The notes beneath the pieces are model-generated. The model was not told where the DNA came from. It saw only the letters and a list, made by a program, of their open reading frames with translations, and ran no database searches. Of a stretch of DNA of 64,000 nt, positions 48,343-57,021 are shown piece by piece (the first letter of the stretch is position 1; each line of letters begins with the position of its first letter). The stretch is from contig JALHMI010000008.1 in the NCBI GenBank assembly GCA_022844125.1, positions 186,001 to 250,000 on the forward strand. Reading direction: 5' to 3'. Both the position numbers and the translations under genes were made by a program. The DNA comes from Pirellulales bacterium. Lineage in GTDB: Bacteria > Planctomycetota > Planctomycetia > Pirellulales > PALSA-1355.

Positions 48343-51300
48343 TCACTCCGCCTGCAGCCGGCGGATCATGGCTTTGAGCTCTTGCATCTCTTCCTGCATG
48401 CGGAGGAACTGCGTGGCGTCGGTCCCTTCGATCCGATCGATCACCCGCGGATCGGCTTCTTCGCGCCAGCCGCCGAGGGTGAGGAGCCAGGGAACGGCAC
48501 TCTCCGGGGCCCTACCGCCCAATGCGAACTCCGAGGCAGTTGTCCAGTTTTTGCGGGCCGCCTCTTGCGCCTCTTCTAGAGTTAAGCCGGCTACTTGCAC
48601 TTTTTGTTTGCTGCCGAGGTTCCCGTCACCGTCGACGGCGTAAGTGAACATATTTTCCTCCACTTCACCCAAGAGAAGCTTATCGCCAGGTTTAATCTTG
48701 TAGTCAGCCGCCGGTTGGCTGCCTTTGTCAAAAACCGCTCGCCCGCGACGCAGAACGCGTGTAGTGGGCAGGGCTGTTCTGGTCGAGAAGCTCTCGGACA
48801 GGTGCTTGCGCAATGCTTCGCCCGCCTCGATTTCCGTTAATCCGCCAAGTGTGGCGCGACCGCCGGCATGGGGCAAAGCCACGCGCCCGTCCGGTTCGAT
48901 CAGGTACGTGCCGCTGAGATTCGGAGTTTCACCGTTCAATTCGACGGGTTGCCCTTCATGGCTCGCAATGCGAATGCGTGGTTTCAGTGGAGCGATAATT
49001 TCAATCGTGTCCAGCGACTGCAGGACGACGGGCTCGGGGCGCATCGAGCCGACGACACCTGCGTTCGAGTTCGGTCGGCCGCTGTCACTGGGAGCAATCG
49101 CGGTCGCCGCAACGTTTTCGGCCACGACGCCGTTGTTGTGACCTTCGATCCGATCGATCACCCGCGGATCGGCCTCTTCGCGCCAACCGCCGAGGGTGAC
49201 GATCCAGGGAGTTGTGTACTCGGCGACATCCGGCGGATTTCCAAACTTAAAGGTGATTTTGCGTAGCGCGGCTTGGGCTTCTTCCAGCGAAAGACCGGCG
49301 AGATTTGCCTTTTCGGTCCCAGCTATGTGCGTAGCTGAGACATTCCCGTCAGCGTCAACCACGGTGGGCCAAAGCTGCGAGATCATCGTGCCCTTTAGCA
49401 CCGTATCGCCTGGCTTGATTCGATAGTCGGCCGCAGGCTCTTTTCCTTTGGCGAATACCGCACGTCCGCGGCGATAAACAGTTACCGACGGCAGCGCGAT
49501 CCGCGGAAACAAATGAACGGACAGATGCTCGCGTAGTTGCTTTCCGGCTTCTTCTGTTGTCAGCCCTGCCAACTTTACGCGACCTCCCGCTTCCGGCAGG
49601 GCAACGCGGCCGTCCGGCTCAATCACGTAGGTACCGCTGAACGACAAGTTCGAGCCAGTAAGGACTTCTCCGACTCTGCCATGGGAGTCGGACAAGAACG
49701 ATCGTGTTCGACCCAGCGGCAGGATGATCTCGATTGTGTCCAGTGGTTGCAGGAGGACAGGCTCGGCTGCGGGGGCGGGCATGTCTTGAGTGGACGCTAC
49801 TGCGGCCGCCGCGCCTTCGGCCACGACGCCATCGTCGTGACCTCCATAGGTGACAACGACTCGCGGGTCCTTGAGCACTTGCTTGAGTTTGTCGGTGATC
49901 GTCTGGCCGGCTTCGATGAGCGTCAGACCGGCGACGTTCACGCGACTGGCCGGGCCATAAATCGCGCCCAGGACCAGATTACCGTCGGGTTCGACTGTGC
50001 GCGGCGGGGGCGGCAAAGTATCGAAGCCGCCCGCGAGGTCAATGCCGAGGATGTCGCCGGGTCGGATGCGGCCGGAGAAAGGCTGGGATCTGTTGCGATT
50101 GGGATCGTCTCTGGATGCTCGTTCCTTCGTCGCAGACTCGGTGGCCAGCGTCTCCTGCTTTTCGTAGGGGTTTGTCGGTGGCGTCTGCCCAGCAAGCTGG
50201 CTCGCGAGTTGGCTCCAGCGATTGTCGAGCTTTTGCTCGAGCTCGGCGAGTTGCTGATCGATCGGAGTAATCTGCTTGTGGATTCTGTCGCGTTCTTTGG
50301 TCAGGATCTGCATCGCAGCCTGCTGCTTAAGGTAGTCGCGAGACAAACGCAGCCCCGCAATTTCGTCTCGGAGTTTGGCGACCTCCGTTTCAAACTGCCG
50401 CCGCTTCTTTTCAACATCCTCCGAACGAGCGGCAGGCGACGCTTCCGTGGCCGCCGGTTTTTCTGCTGGCGCCGGCTCGGCCGCTTCTGGCTCGGCACGC
50501 AGCGTTGCCACGCCGGCGATGAGTGCGATGCCGAGCATCACAGCCGCCACGTTCCAGCGGCGCGGAATCGTGCGCTCCAGCGGACGCGACTGATCGACGA
50601 GCATGACGACTCTCCGGTACAGTTCGCTGCGGCGCGGGGCGATACCCAGGCCCGGCGAGAGCGGCGTGGGACACAGCATCCGCGAAAGCGTGGTCAGCAG
50701 TTCGGCGTAATCCTCGGGAGTAGACGCTCCCGCAGCCGCTGCGTCGGCCAGGTAGTCCTGCGAGATCCGCAGCTCGCGGCGGAGCAGCCAGACCAGCGGC
50801 TGGTGAAAATGCACGAGGCGCACGAGACTCGCGAGCATCCAGGTGCGGATGTCACTGCGGGCGACGTGCGACCACTCGTGCGAGAGTGCGAGGCGAAGCT
50901 GATCCGGCGTAAGCTGCTTCACGACCCGCTCGGGAAGGATGATCGTCGGTCGCAGCCAGCCGAACGCGCAGGGCTGAGCGGCCCGGGGCGAGACAAGCAG
51001 TCGGACGTGGTTAGCAGTGAGTTGGCCCGTGTGAGTGGCGGCGATCTCTGCAAGCAGCCCGCGAACGTGCGGTTCCGCGGGTGCGGAGGTGCGAAGCAAT
51101 CGCCACATCGCGACGCGGCCGACGAGCCACCACAGCGCGAGTAGCGCGACGCCGAGCAAGTAGGCGGAGAGAATCAGCCGACGATAGTCGGGGAGTGAGG
51201 GAGTTGCGGCCGTCGAGCGTTCGCGCGGCGTTGACGCGGCCGGTCGCAGGGCGCGAGGCGGTGCGGGTGTGATCGTTGTCGGTGCAATCGGCGACGGCGC

Positions 51301-51744
51301 GATTGGCTCCGCGGCGATCGGTTGGGTCGGGCGAGCGTCGGCGTGGGGACTGTTCGCACGGGGCGTCGCGTCGTCCGGCATTGATGCCGGCTCGGGCGGG
51401 GCCGCATCGACGAGCGGGGTCGAGAAAGACCCCAGCGAAGCCGGGGGCTGAACGCGCTGCGGGACGGATACCGGGGTAGCCCCCGGCTTTGCCGGGGGGT
51501 TCTTCGCTTCCATCGCGATCGGCGTTCGCTCAGCAACCGCCGGCCACAACGTCGCGCGCGGGTAGCCCGGCAATAACGCGAGCGCCGGCAGCGCAAGCAG
51601 GCCGACAAGCGTGAGCTGGATCACGCGGATCTTGCGCGCGGGCTGGCGAATCGCCAGCACGGCGAGCGACGCCGCGGCTGTGAGCGCGAGGCCAGTAAGG
51701 GTCACGTTCAGCCACAAATCGAACGCAGGGACGAACCACGACAT
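48343..51744 (-). CDS. BlaR1/MecR1-like M56 metallopeptidase fused to multiple polysaccharide-export (Poly_export-like) domains
   Basis: LALSHEWSHVARSDIRTWMLASLVRLVHFHQPLVWLLRRELRISQDYLAD (HExxH); repeats IRPGDILGIDL...EPDGNLVLGAIYG, LQPLDTIEII...IEPDGRVALPEAGGRVKLAGLTTEEAGKQL, YRIKPGDTVL..., LQSLDTIEII..., YKIKPGDKLL... Confidence 0.88.
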   Translation of the reverse strand: MSWFVPAFDLWLNVTLTGLALTAAASLAVLAIRQPARKIRVIQLTLVGLLALPALALLPGYPRATLWPAVAERTPIAMEAKNPPAKPGATPVSVPQRVQPPASLGSFSTPLVDAAPPEPASMPDDATPRANSPHADARPTQPIAAEPIAPSPIAPTTITPAPPRALRPAASTPRERSTAATPSLPDYRRLILSAYLLGVALLALWWLVGRVAMWRLLRTSAPAEPHVRGLLAEIAATHTGQLTANHVRLLVSPRAAQPCAFGWLRPTIILPERVVKQLTPDQLRLALSHEWSHVARSDIRTWMLASLVRLVHFHQPLVWLLRRELRISQDYLADAAAAGASTPEDYAELLTTLSRMLCPTPLSPGLGIAPRRSELYRRVVMLVDQSRPLERTIPRRWNVAAVMLGIALIAGVATLRAEPEAAEPAPAEKPAATEASPAARSEDVEKKRRQFETEVAKLRDEIAGLRLSRDYLKQQAAMQILTKERDRIHKQITPIDQQLAELEQKLDNRWSQLASQLAGQTPPTNPYEKQETLATESATKERASRDDPNRNRSQPFSGRIRPGDILGIDLAGGFDTLPPPPRTVEPDGNLVLGAIYGPASRVNVAGLTLIEAGQTITDKLKQVLKDPRVVVTYGGHDDGVVAEGAAAAVASTQDMPAPAAEPVLLQPLDTIEIILPLGRTRSFLSDSHGRVGEVLTGSNLSFSGTYVIEPDGRVALPEAGGRVKLAGLTTEEAGKQLREHLSVHLFPRIALPSVTVYRRGRAVFAKGKEPAADYRIKPGDTVLKGTMISQLWPTVVDADGNVSATHIAGTEKANLAGLSLEEAQAALRKITFKFGNPPDVAEYTTPWIVTLGGWREEADPRVIDRIEGHNNGVVAENVAATAIAPSDSGRPNSNAGVVGSMRPEPVVLQSLDTIEIIAPLKPRIRIASHEGQPVELNGETPNLSGTYLIEPDGRVALPHAGGRATLGGLTEIEAGEALRKHLSESFSTRTALPTTRVLRRGRAVFDKGSQPAADYKIKPGDKLLLGEVEENMFTYAVDGDGNLGSKQKVQVAGLTLEEAQEAARKNWTTASEFALGGRAPESAVPWLLTLGGWREEADPRVIDRIEGTDATQFLRMQEEMQELKAMIRRLQAE
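51428..51451. repeat. REP-like element family I, divergent copy
   Basis: GACCCCAGCGAAGCCGGGGGCTGA inside the M56 CDS. Confidence 0.45.
51477..51502. repeat. REP-like element family I
   Basis: TAGCCCCCGGCTTTGCCGGGGGGTTC; 8-bp arms CCCCCGGC/GCCGGGGG with 3-nt loop. Confidence 0.65.
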
Positions 51745-51746
51745 GG

Positions 51747-52133
51747 CTATTTCCCCTTTCGCGATGGCTCTTTTCGCTTGCGGGCAGCGGAGATAATCTG
51801 CTCCAACTTTTTGAGCTCGGCATCGCTAACGTTGCGCGAGCTGAGCAGGCTGACAACGAGCTGATCGAGAGAACCATCGAACATCTTGTCGACCAGCCGC
51901 GACGTCTCATTCTCACGTGTGCGGCGCGGCGAGTAAACGAACGTGCGTCCCTCGCGCTGGTGCTCGACCAGCCCCTTGTCGTCCATGATCCGCAGCAGCG
52001 TCTGAACCGTGTTGAAGGCCAGTTCGCCATCCGGCGCCATCTGCTCGTGGACCTGGCGCACGGTCGAGGGGCCGGCGTCCCACAGGATTTTGAGAATTTC
52101 GAGCTCGCGGCCCGAGGGATTGCGATCGGTCAA
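51747..52133 (-). CDS. BlaI/MecI/CopY-family transcriptional repressor
   Basis: PSGRELEILKILWDAGPSTVRQVHEQMAPDGELAFNTVQTLLRIMDDKGLVEHQREGRTFVYSP. Confidence 0.92.
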   Translation of the reverse strand: MTDRNPSGRELEILKILWDAGPSTVRQVHEQMAPDGELAFNTVQTLLRIMDDKGLVEHQREGRTFVYSPRRTRENETSRLVDKMFDGSLDQLVVSLLSSRNVSDAELKKLEQIISAARKRKEPSRKGK

Positions 52134-52170
52134 GGCGACGCCCTCCGTGAAACCTGATCGGACTGGAGAA

Positions 52171-52188
52171 AACCTAATAACTTAGGTT
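52171..52188. promoter_or_regulatory. Candidate BlaI-type operator
   Basis: AACCTAA-TAAC-TTAGGTT perfect 7+7 inverted repeat, 38 bp upstream of the blaI-like start. Confidence 0.6.
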
Positions 52189-52244
52189 ATTGTGCCGCCC
52201 GCGGAATCGATTGTCAAGATCGAGCACCGAAAAAATTAGGTCTC

Positions 52245-52262
52245 AGCCCCCGGCCGGGGGCT
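52245..52262. repeat. Perfect 18-bp palindrome
   Basis: AGCCCCCGGCCGGGGGCT. Confidence 0.7.
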
Positions 52263-52311
52263 CTGCTGCGTCTTGTGTGCGGCGAAAGACAACGTGCTGA
52301 AATGAAGAGGA

Positions 52312-52336
52312 GAACCCCCCGGCAAAGCCGGGGCTG
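52312..52336. repeat. REP-like element family I
   Basis: GAACCCCCCGGCAAAGCCGGGGCTG; near-identical to the reverse complement of 51477..51502. Confidence 0.65.
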
Positions 52337-52344
52337 CCAGGCAA

Positions 52345-53166
52345 TCACTGCAGCACGCAGCGCAGGCCCACCGCGTCGTCTTTCAAGGTGCGGTCGGCGG
52401 CGCGGCGAAAGCTGCTGGTGAGCTGCTCGGCGGGGTCTTTCCAACTCCCGCCGCGAAGAACGCGCTGCGAGGCGTCGCCGCCCGCAGTCCAGGCAGTTCC
52501 GTCCGCCGGCGCGCCGGTGTAGTCCTCGTGCCAGGTGTCGGCGCACCACTCCCAGAGATAGCCGTGCACATCGTAGAGCTGCCAGGCGTTGGGCTTCAGC
52601 ACGCCGACGGCCGGATCATTGCCAGCCGCGTTCCGCGTGCTCCAGGCATGGGCATCGAGCTGGGCCACGTCGTCGCCAAACGAGTACACAGTCGTGGAGC
52701 CAGCCCGGGCGGCGTACTCCCACTCGGCTTCCGTGGGCAGGCGGACCTTCTGGTCGAGATTGATCTTCTGTAGTGCCCGCAGAAGCATTGTGATCCGCTT
52801 GCAGAACTCATTGGCTTCGTCCCAGGTGAGCATCTCGACGCTGTTGCGGGGACCTTTCCAGCGGCTGGGATTCGTGCCCATCACGGCCTGCCACAGATTC
52901 TGCGGCACCTCGTAGCGCGAGATACAAAAGGGCTTGAGCGCGACGCGATGCGCGGGGCGTTCGCTCGCCGGGCCATCGTCGCGACCCATGTTGAAGTCGC
53001 GAGGAAAGCCATTCTCGCCAGGCGTCACGGCGATGAGTTCTTCGAAAAAAGTCGTTACCAAGCGGCGCTGCTCGTCGCTGATGTCGATCGCGAGTGCGGG
53101 CTCGGCTGCGAGAGAGAGCACTGCCGCGAGGAAGAAGAACGAAGTGGCCGTTAAGCGAAGGATCAC
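52345..53166 (-). CDS. SUMF1/formylglycine-generating-enzyme-fold protein, apparently without the catalytic cysteines
   Basis: LPTEAEWEYAARAG, GYLWEWCADTWHEDY, RVLRGGSWKDPAEQLTSSFRRAADRTLKDDAVGLRC. Confidence 0.88.
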   Translation of the reverse strand: MILRLTATSFFFLAAVLSLAAEPALAIDISDEQRRLVTTFFEELIAVTPGENGFPRDFNMGRDDGPASERPAHRVALKPFCISRYEVPQNLWQAVMGTNPSRWKGPRNSVEMLTWDEANEFCKRITMLLRALQKINLDQKVRLPTEAEWEYAARAGSTTVYSFGDDVAQLDAHAWSTRNAAGNDPAVGVLKPNAWQLYDVHGYLWEWCADTWHEDYTGAPADGTAWTAGGDASQRVLRGGSWKDPAEQLTSSFRRAADRTLKDDAVGLRCVLQ

Positions 53167-53311
53167 GGAGAGCTCGTTGTCAGAGTGTGTGCGAATGGAT
53201 CACGCGTGAACGAGTGGCATGCACCGTCTCAGATCGCGCGGTGCTTGAGCCCTGTTGTGCCAGGGCACCCCGACAACGAGTTGTCGCGGCCACCCAGCAG
53301 CGATCGGAACG

Positions 53312-54340
53312 CTACTTCTTGCCGTTGCCGGGCGTGTCGCCGCCACTGGTGCCGGTGGTCAGATTGCCCGAGCGGAACGCGGCAGCCATCGCGCGGGGCA
53401 CCTCGGCTTCAGCCATGATCACGCGGGCGCGGTTCTCGGCGACGCGGGCTTTCATCTCCTGTTCCGAGGCAATCGCGATCGCGCGGCGCTCTTCGGCTTT
53501 CGCCCGGGCCACGCGCGTGTCGGCCTCGGCCTGATCGGCCTGCAGGCGGGCGCCGATGTTTTCGCCCACGTCAATGTCGGCGATGTCGATCGAGACGATC
53601 TCGAACGCGGTGTGCGCGTCGAGGCCGCGATCAAGCACGGCCTTCGAGATGCGATGCGGGTTTTCCATCACTTCGAAGTGACTGGCGGCCGACCCAATCG
53701 AAGTAATGATCCCTTCGCCGACGCGGGCGATGATTGTTTCTTCGGTCGCTCCACCGATGAGCTGGGCCAGGTTCGTGCGCACCGTGACGCGGGCGCGAAT
53801 CCGCAACTCGACGCCGTTCTTCGCCACGGCGCTCAGGTGCGACCGCTTGGACTTGGAAGGATCGGGGCAGTCGATCACCTTGGGATAGACGCTCGTGCGC
53901 ACCGCTTCGAGCACGTCGCGCCCGGCCAGGTCGATGGCCGCGGCGCGGTCGAAGTCGAGATCGATGTCGGCCCGATGCGCGGCGATGATTGCCATGATCA
54001 CGTTCGGCACGTTGCCGCCGGCCAGGTAATGGGCCTCGAGCCGGCGGGTGGTGATGCCCGTGGTCGGATCGTTGCCGACGCCGGCCTGCAAGGCCATGAT
54101 CCGGGCCTTCACGATCACGCTGGAGTTCACCTGTCGCAGGCTCATCCCGATCAGGCTGGTGAAGCCCACCCGGGCATTCGACATGTAGGCCTGGAACCAA
54201 ACGCTGCCATAGGCGGCGATCGTGATCAGGAAGAAAAAGAAGAACACCGCGATCGCGAGCAGGCCGATGTACATCAGCCAGCGACTGATATCGATGTCGG
54301 GGCCGGCCTGGGCGAGCAGGAGCGTGGAGAGCAAGCTCAT
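53312..54340 (-). CDS. floA: Flotillin-like protein FloA
   Basis: [107 protein letters not shown]. Confidence 0.92.
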   Translation of the reverse strand: MSLLSTLLLAQAGPDIDISRWLMYIGLLAIAVFFFFFLITIAAYGSVWFQAYMSNARVGFTSLIGMSLRQVNSSVIVKARIMALQAGVGNDPTTGITTRRLEAHYLAGGNVPNVIMAIIAAHRADIDLDFDRAAAIDLAGRDVLEAVRTSVYPKVIDCPDPSKSKRSHLSAVAKNGVELRIRARVTVRTNLAQLIGGATEETIIARVGEGIITSIGSAASHFEVMENPHRISKAVLDRGLDAHTAFEIVSIDIADIDVGENIGARLQADQAEADTRVARAKAEERRAIAIASEQEMKARVAENRARVIMAEAEVPRAMAAAFRSGNLTTGTSGGDTPGNGKK

Positions 54341-54468
54341 GACCTAATTCCTTCCAGTGCAGAACGAGTGGCCGCCAAGGCGGCGTGTGTCATCAGGATA
54401 GCGGACGTGCGGGGTGGTGGCCAGCAAGCCCGTCTTCGGTAGGTGGTCTCTGTCCGGCCGCTAGGCGT

Positions 54469-54493
54469 CCGAGGTCACAGACCCCGGCTACAG
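54469..54493. repeat. Palindromic element family II copy 2 (overlaps the mnmA 3' end)
   Basis: CCGAGGTCACAGACCCCGGCTACAG. Confidence 0.6.
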
Positions 54494-55647
54494 CCATTGG
54501 TGGCGGATGTTGTCTCAATCCAGCCGCCGCCCAGCACGCGGTCTCCGTCATAGCAAACCACGGCCTGACCCGGAGCGACGCCGTATTGCGGGGCGTCGAA
54601 TGTGACGCGAAGCCGATCGCCGGCCAGCCGCTCAACCACGCCATCTGCCGGGCGGGCGTTGTAGCGTATCTTCGCCAGGCAGCGAGTCGGTTCATTCAGC
54701 GGAATGTCAACGAGCCAGTTTGTGCGATCAGCCGTGAGCTCGTTACGGGCAAGATCGTCCTTCGTGCCGAGGACGACGCGGTTGGTTTCGGGTTCCAGGC
54801 GGACGACGAAGTATGGATCGCCCAGCGCGATGCCCAGCCCGCGGCGCTGGCCGATGGTGAATCGCTCGAGGCCGTTGTGCGTGCCGACGACCTGGCCGCT
54901 GGTGGTGACGACTTCGCCGGAGAGATCCACCCCGGGCCGGCGGCGGCGAATGAACTCGGCATGGTCGCCGCTGGTGACGAAGCAGATTTCCTGGCTGTCC
55001 TTCTTTTCGGCCACGGCCAGGCCGATCTCGCCCGCGCGGCGGCGGATCTCGGGCTTTTCGAACGAGCCGACCGGCAGCAGCATTCGCGGGAGCAGTTCTC
55101 GCTCGATGCCGAACAGGACGTACGACTGGTCCTTGCTGGTGTCGATGCCACGGAGTAGCGCGGGCTGGCCGTCGGCGTCCGTTTCGAGCCGGGCGTAGTG
55201 CCCCGTGGCGACGAACTCGGCGCCGATGCTGTCGGCATAGTCGAACAGCCGGCCGAACTTGATCCAGTTGTTGCACATCACGCAGGGGTTCGGCGTGCGG
55301 GCGGCCGTGTACTCGTCGACGAAGTAGTCGATGATCCGGTTGAAGTCCTGCTGGAAGTCGATCGCATAGAACGGGATGTCGAGGCGATCGGCCACGCGGC
55401 GGGCGTCCAGGGCGTCGCTGGCGGTGCAACAGCCCTGCTTGTGATCGGTGCGATGGCTAACGATTGCCAGCGCGCCGCCGAGTTGCGGTCCGCCAGCGGC
55501 TTGCGCCAGGCCGGTGCTGCACGCGGTGGCTGGCGGCTCGCCATGGCGCATGAAGACGCCGATGACGTCGTGCCCTGCATCTTTGAGCAGATGAGCCGCG
55601 ACGCTGCTGTCGACGCCTCCGGACATGGCCAGAACGACGCGTGCCAT
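54475..55647 (-). CDS. mnmA: tRNA 2-thiouridine(34) synthase MnmA
   Basis: VVLAMSGGVDSSVAAHLLKDAGHDVIGVFM; NPCVMCNNWIKFG; GHYARLETDADG; KDQSYVLFGI. Confidence 0.95.
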   Translation of the reverse strand: MARVVLAMSGGVDSSVAAHLLKDAGHDVIGVFMRHGEPPATACSTGLAQAAGGPQLGGALAIVSHRTDHKQGCCTASDALDARRVADRLDIPFYAIDFQQDFNRIIDYFVDEYTAARTPNPCVMCNNWIKFGRLFDYADSIGAEFVATGHYARLETDADGQPALLRGIDTSKDQSYVLFGIERELLPRMLLPVGSFEKPEIRRRAGEIGLAVAEKKDSQEICFVTSGDHAEFIRRRRPGVDLSGEVVTTSGQVVGTHNGLERFTIGQRRGLGIALGDPYFVVRLEPETNRVVLGTKDDLARNELTADRTNWLVDIPLNEPTRCLAKIRYNARPADGVVERLAGDRLRVTFDAPQYGVAPGQAVVCYDGDRVLGGGWIETTSATNGCSRGL

Positions 55648-55782
55648 GTTCGCCTGGTTTCCTAAGCTGCCACGTGGAATGATCTTATCGCTGCAGCATC
55701 AAGTCTAACGGTGGCCGGGGTTTCGGGCAATGAACGGGGTTAGGGCTACGCCTTTGTAAGCAATTGGCAAATGTGGGTTCCC

Positions 55783-55814
55783 CTAACAAAACGCTAACAA
55801 TCGGCCCGTATCAT
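55783..55814 (+). promoter_or_regulatory. Candidate Pho box plus -10 upstream of pstS
   Basis: CTAACAA-AACG-CTAACAA direct repeats at 11-bp period, then TATCAT 8 bp downstream. Confidence 0.5.
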
Positions 55815-56028
55815 GAGGGTCGAAACCAGAAGCAGATAAAAGACCAATGACGATGCGGCGCTCGGACGTGTTGGGGGCCGCAGGGAAGCAGTAGCCATCA
55901 GGAATCGAAACCACAGCGCCAGACGGCGCCTCGTTCGCTCGGCAGCGAGCGTTCTGACCGACCGAGTCTCTTCGGCGCACGGTCATGCCGATTCGTTTCA
56001 AACCTTGGACAGCGTGCGCGCCCAACCC

Positions 56029-57012
56029 ATGAAGCCGATCACCGCCACGAGCGTGACAGCCTTGTCCGTGGTCTGTGCCGCTGTGCTGATGTTCGTGGCC
56101 GGGTGCGCGCCAAGCGCCGGTGGGCACGATGGCACGATTCGGATCACGGGCTCAGACACGATGGTCAACCTGGCCCAGGCCTGGGCCGAGGCCTATCAGG
56201 ATGAGAAGCCGGACGTCTCCTGCCAGGTGCGGGGCGGCGGTTCGGGCGTGGGCATTGCCGCTTTGATCGGCGGCAAGGTCGACATTGCTCCGGCGAGCCG
56301 GGCGATGAGCGAAGCGGAAATGAAGCAGGCCGAGGAGAAGACCGGCAAGCGGCCTATGGAGATTATTGTCGGCTCCGACGCGCTGGCGATCTACGTTCAC
56401 AAAGACTGTCCGCTGGATGCGATCTCGATCGAAGAGCTGGACCAGGTCTACGGCGAAGGGGGCAAGATCGAAAAATGGCAGCAGTTGGGTGTGGACGACC
56501 CTGCCTGCCCCAGCGGCGAAATCATTCGCGTCAGCCGGCAGAATAACTCGGGCACCTACGTGTACTTTCGCGACGCGGTGCTCGGTAAGGACGGGCAATA
56601 CAAGCAAGGCACCACGGCGCTCAGTGGTTCATCGGACGTGGTCGACCTGGTGGGTAACACGCCCTGCGCGATGGGCTACAGCGGCATGGGTTACTTCGAC
56701 GCCGCCAAGGTGAAGATGCTCAAGGTCGGGAAGAAAAAAGGCGACGAAGCGGTTTCGCCGACGCTCGCCACGGCGCTCGACGGCAGCTATCCGATCGCCC
56801 GGCCGCTCTATATTTACACCCTGGGCGAGCCGACCGGCGCGGTGGCCGAGTTCATCGATTGGATTCTCAGCCGGCAAGGACAACAGATCGTCAAGGACGT
56901 AGGCTACGTGCCGAGAGAGATTTCGCAGAACGATTCGAAAGCTGGCGAGTCGAAAACCGGCGAGCCGACGCCCGCGGAAAAGCCCGCGCCCGAAGACCAG
57001 CCGAAGGCCTAG
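56029..57012 (+). CDS. pstS: Phosphate ABC transporter substrate-binding protein
   Basis: Lipobox-like LMFVAGC; IRITGSDTMVNLAQAWAEAYQDEKPDVSCQVRGGGSGVGIAALIGGKVDIAPASRAMSEAE. Confidence 0.95.
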   Translation: MKPITATSVTALSVVCAAVLMFVAGCAPSAGGHDGTIRITGSDTMVNLAQAWAEAYQDEKPDVSCQVRGGGSGVGIAALIGGKVDIAPASRAMSEAEMKQAEEKTGKRPMEIIVGSDALAIYVHKDCPLDAISIEELDQVYGEGGKIEKWQQLGVDDPACPSGEIIRVSRQNNSGTYVYFRDAVLGKDGQYKQGTTALSGSSDVVDLVGNTPCAMGYSGMGYFDAAKVKMLKVGKKKGDEAVSPTLATALDGSYPIARPLYIYTLGEPTGAVAEFIDWILSRQGQQIVKDVGYVPREISQNDSKAGESKTGEPTPAEKPAPEDQPKA

Positions 57013-57021
57013 TACACGCAG

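Noticed and set aside
49537-51144. 535-aa plus-strand ORF
   Set aside because: Antisense to the M56/Poly_export gene; no recognisable domain
53255-54442. 395-aa plus-strand ORF
   Set aside because: Antisense to floA
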